A DNA stretch of 27,202 nt from contig JBBKWH010000029.1 of NCBI GenBank assembly GCA_037968855.1, positions 1-27,202 of the forward strand, read 5' to 3'. Below are positions 24,762 through 27,202 of this stretch, one piece after another. The position numbers and the translations under genes were made by a program. The first letter of the stretch is position 1, and every line of letters begins with the position of its first letter. Under the pieces are notes generated by a model, which saw only the letters and a list, made by a program, of their open reading frames with translations, did no database searches and was not told the origin of the DNA. The DNA comes from JBBKWH01 sp037968855 (GTDB lineage Bacteria; Pseudomonadota; Gammaproteobacteria; Pseudomonadales; Moraxellaceae).

Positions 24762-25832
24762 GTGCCAGATTTAAAAAATGACCGTTTTTTGCGTGCCTTA
24801 TTGCGTGAACCTGTAGATTGCACGCCTGTATGGATGATGCGTCAAGCAGGGCGTTATTTGCCAGAATATAAGGCGACTCGTGGTGTTGCCGGTGACTTTA
24901 TGAGTTTGTGCAAAAACGCAGATTTGGCCTGCGAAGTGACCTTGCAACCGTTGCGCCGCTATGCGCTGGATGCTGCGATTTTGTTTTCGGATATTTTGAC
25001 CATTCCGGATGCCATGGGCTTGGGGTTGTATTTTGAAGCCGGTGAAGGCCCACGCTTTAAGCACACCACCCGTACCGAAGCCGAGATCAATGCCATTCCG
25101 CATTTAGATCCAGATGTATCACTTGATTATGTGATGAATGCGGTGCGGACCATTCGTGGTGCGTTGGGTGGCGATGTGCCGTTGATTGGTTTTTCGGGTA
25201 GTCCTTGGACGTTAGCCACTTATATGGTTGAAGGCGGCAGTTCGCGCGAATTTCGTTATACAAAAGAGATGCTGTATCGCTCGCCAGAATTGCTATATGC
25301 CTTGTTGGATAAATTGGCGGTTGCTGTTACCGATTATCTCAATGCGCAGATTCGTGCTGGCGCGCAAGCGGTGCAGATTTTTGACAGTTGGGGTGGTGCG
25401 CTGGCCCATCGCGAATATCTCGAATTCTCGCTGAACTACATGAAAAAAATCGTCTCTGGTTTGATCCGTGAGCACGATGGCCGCCGTGTGCCGGTGATTG
25501 TGTTGACCAAAGGCGGTGGTCAATGGATTCCGCAGATGATGGACAGTGGCGCGGATGCCTTGGGTCTAGATTGGACCACATCGTTAGCCACGGCGCGGCA
25601 AGCGGTGGCAGGTCGGGTGGCACTACAAGGTAATCTAGATCCCAATACTTTGTATGGTTCACCAGAGCGTATTCGAGCTGCTGTCAAAGCCATGCTTGCT
25701 GATGCGTATGCCGATGGCGTGCCAACGGGTTATGTGGCTAATCTGGGTCATGGCATTACCCAGTGGGTCGATCCGGTACATGCGGGTGTGTTTGTCGATG
25801 CGGTGCACGAATTTAGTGCTGACTATATCTAA
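24762..25832 (+). CDS. hemE: Uroporphyrinogen decarboxylase
   Basis: A 356-residue cytoplasmic enzyme that decarboxylates uroporphyrinogen III to coproporphyrinogen III in heme synthesis. The signatures PVWMMRQAGRYLPEYKATR (about 22-40) and GFSGSPWTLATYMVEGG are intact, as are FDSWGGAL, QGNLDPNTLYG and NLGHGI near the C-terminus. The start is GTG 24762 (VPDLKNDRFLRALL), with GGAG 8 bases upstream. Length matches the family. A DUF817 gene follows after 24 bases and is probably cotranscribed. Confidence 0.97.
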   Translation: MPDLKNDRFLRALLREPVDCTPVWMMRQAGRYLPEYKATRGVAGDFMSLCKNADLACEVTLQPLRRYALDAAILFSDILTIPDAMGLGLYFEAGEGPRFKHTTRTEAEINAIPHLDPDVSLDYVMNAVRTIRGALGGDVPLIGFSGSPWTLATYMVEGGSSREFRYTKEMLYRSPELLYALLDKLAVAVTDYLNAQIRAGAQAVQIFDSWGGALAHREYLEFSLNYMKKIVSGLIREHDGRRVPVIVLTKGGGQWIPQMMDSGADALGLDWTTSLATARQAVAGRVALQGNLDPNTLYGSPERIRAAVKAMLADAYADGVPTGYVANLGHGITQWVDPVHAGVFVDAVHEFSADYI

Positions 25833-25856
25833 TCATTTACGCAGCGTTCTGCATTA

Positions 25857-26654
25857 ATGAATAACGTCCTGATTCTTTTACGCCGTGGCATGTCTACGGC
25901 GTTATTTGGCTTGTTGTTGCTGCTGGCATTTGTGATTACCGCACAGATGCCATGGCCGTTGTTGGGTCTGTATCGCTACGATTTTTTGTTGTTATATGCG
26001 CTGCTGATTCAAGGGTTACTGATTTTTTATCGGCTAGAAACGCGTCGTGAAGTGTTGGTGATTGCGGTATTTCATCTGCTGGCCATGCTAATGGAATTAT
26101 TTTTGACCTCACCACAGATCGGCTCTTGGCATTATCCTGAGGCAGGAATTTTTAGAATTCAAAATGTGCCGCTGTTTGCGGGGTTTATGTATTCGGCGGT
26201 GGGTAGCTTTTTGGCACGTGGATTGCGTTTATTTGTGGTGTCTTTTGAGAATTTGCCATCGCTTCGCTGGTTAGGTGCGTTAGCAGTATTGTCCTATCTG
26301 AATTTTTTTAGCCATCATTTTTATCCCGATTTGCGAGGGGTATTATTTTTGGCATCAATCGTGCTGTTTTGGCGCACACGCATGTGGCTACAAATTGGCA
26401 ATCAATATTGCCGAGTGATGTTTTTGCCGGTTTTGTTGGGATTGGCGGGTGTGGTATGGGTTGCCGAGAATATTGCGACCTTTAGCCATATCTGGTTGTA
26501 TCCCTCGCAGGTGGCCCAGTGGCATTGGGTTGGTGTGGGTAAGGTCGGCTCGTGGTATTTATTATTATTGCTGAGTTTGGTTTTGGTTTTGGCTGTGATG
26601 GGGCGGCGGGATATCAATGGTCGCTGGACTTTAACGCCTGATCGTAGCGACTGA
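25857..26654 (+). CDS. DUF817 integral membrane protein
   Basis: A 265-residue polytopic inner-membrane protein of the DUF817 type, with about eight hydrophobic segments. Family-like features are the conserved IGSWHYPE with the following FAGFMYSAVGSFLARGLRL, and SHHFYPDLRG. The C-terminus ends in a short charged tail. It starts 24 bases after hemE without a clear Shine-Dalgarno site. Function is unknown, and the conserved His, Trp and Pro in a membrane setting do not identify one. Confidence 0.82.
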   Translation: MNNVLILLRRGMSTALFGLLLLLAFVITAQMPWPLLGLYRYDFLLLYALLIQGLLIFYRLETRREVLVIAVFHLLAMLMELFLTSPQIGSWHYPEAGIFRIQNVPLFAGFMYSAVGSFLARGLRLFVVSFENLPSLRWLGALAVLSYLNFFSHHFYPDLRGVLFLASIVLFWRTRMWLQIGNQYCRVMFLPVLLGLAGVVWVAENIATFSHIWLYPSQVAQWHWVGVGKVGSWYLLLLLSLVLVLAVMGRRDINGRWTLTPDRSD

Positions 26655-26800
26655 TTTTCAGATGGTGTGCTGACTATCGTCTCATGGTCGTCATCAAATA
26701 TGGCGATCATGAGGCGTTTCTGACTGCGTGTGGCTGTGCAGTTATTTTTATCTGGCTAGTGGCTTTATTTATAGTGGCCCTGTTTATAGCGACTCTTTTT

Positions 26801-27202
26801 ATGATGCCTTCAACACCTACCTCTGAACAATCCGCGACAACTATGCGGCAGCTGCAGAACTTTTTAAGAAAAAATAAGCTGATTGTGTTTTTGTCTGTAG
26901 TGCTGATTTTTGGCTTTTTGGCCACATCGCTGATTAGCTTTAACGCCTCTAGAAGCTCCATTCGGCAGTCAATTATCCAAAACGAGCTGCCATTAACCAC
27001 TGATAATATTTATTCGGAAATTCAAAAAGATTTGATTCGTCCGGTGTTTATTTCATCCATGATGGCGTCAGATACTTTTTTGCGTGATTGGGTGTTGGCC
27101 GGTGAGCGTGACCCAACTCAAGTGCATAAATATTTAAAAGATGTTAAACATCGATCAAATGCGTTTACCAGTTTTTTTGTTTCGGATCGCTCACTTCATT
27201 AT
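26801..27202 (+). CDS. Membrane sensor protein, probably a diguanylate cyclase, 3' truncated by window edge
   Basis: The first 134 codons of a signalling protein that runs off the window. One membrane helix (IVFLSVVLIFGFLATSLISF) follows a basic segment (LRKNK). After it comes a periplasmic sensor start, ELPLTTDNIYSEIQKDLIRP and VFISSMMASDTFLRDWVLAG, a pattern I associate with Cache-type sensor regions of GGDEF proteins. The output domain is not visible, so a histidine kinase or chemoreceptor is possible. The start is uncertain: ATG at 26801, 26804 or 26843 all fit. The frame is open further upstream to ATG 26684, which would add another hydrophobic stretch; no site has a good Shine-Dalgarno sequence. 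It is on the same strand as DUF817, 146 bases after it. Confidence 0.6.
   Translation, partial: MMPSTPTSEQSATTMRQLQNFLRKNKLIVFLSVVLIFGFLATSLISFNASRSSIRQSIIQNELPLTTDNIYSEIQKDLIRPVFISSMMASDTFLRDWVLAGERDPTQVHKYLKDVKHRSNAFTSFFVSDRSLHY

Noticed and set aside
1..27202. CRISPR arrays, tRNA or rRNA genes, transposases, prophage genes
   Set aside because: No regularly spaced direct repeats, no cloverleaf-like sequences noticed, and no transposase, integrase or phage structural motifs in any convincing frame.

Overview
The window is chromosomal DNA of a Gram-negative gammaproteobacterium. The gene order lepA-lepB-DUF4845-rnc-era-(lipoprotein)-recO-pdxJ, the RecO and small-lipoprotein sequences, and the hemE/miaE/L,D-transpeptidase neighbourhood look most like Moraxellaceae or a close relative. 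That is a judgement from remembered family features, not from a search. No tRNA, rRNA, insertion sequence, prophage or CRISPR array was seen.

Region 1 (about 1-14450) is a capsule locus of the ATP-transporter-dependent (kps) type. It opens with the end of a KpsE/CtrB-like inner-membrane polysaccharide co-polymerase and a KpsD-like SLBB export protein. These are followed by an AT-rich cargo section: a large two-domain glycosyltransferase and a hexapeptide acetyltransferase closed by a strong terminator. A minus-strand block follows, with an SGNH-type protein, ManB and ManC, of which the latter two make GDP-mannose. Plus-strand genes then resume with a secreted parallel beta-helix protein translationally coupled to the duplicated-domain KpsC, then KpsS, which together build the Kdo linker on the lipid anchor. 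KpsM, KpsT, KpsF and KpsU are not in the window and would be expected upstream or elsewhere. Base composition falls sharply in the cargo section: hand counts of single 60-base lines gave 25% GC at 3781 and 57% at 15421 in lepA. This fits an exchangeable serotype cassette between conserved export genes.

Region 2 (about 14441-21542) is a dense plus-strand run of housekeeping genes: a hot-dog thioesterase overlapping kpsS, then lepA, lepB, a DUF4845 membrane protein, rnc, era, a small lipoprotein, recO and pdxJ. Several genes overlap or nearly touch. The run ends at a strong bidirectional terminator.

Region 3 (about 21617-27202) holds single genes on both strands: an alpha/beta hydrolase (-), MiaE (+, probable TTG start), a lipoprotein L,D-transpeptidase (-), hemE and a DUF817 membrane protein (+), and the first 134 or more codons of a membrane sensor that is probably a diguanylate cyclase. 

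Nothing in the window is clearly a wholly new system. The least explained parts are the beta-helix protein coupled to KpsC, the two-domain glycosyltransferase, and the SGNH protein with a beta-rich tail and coiled coil.
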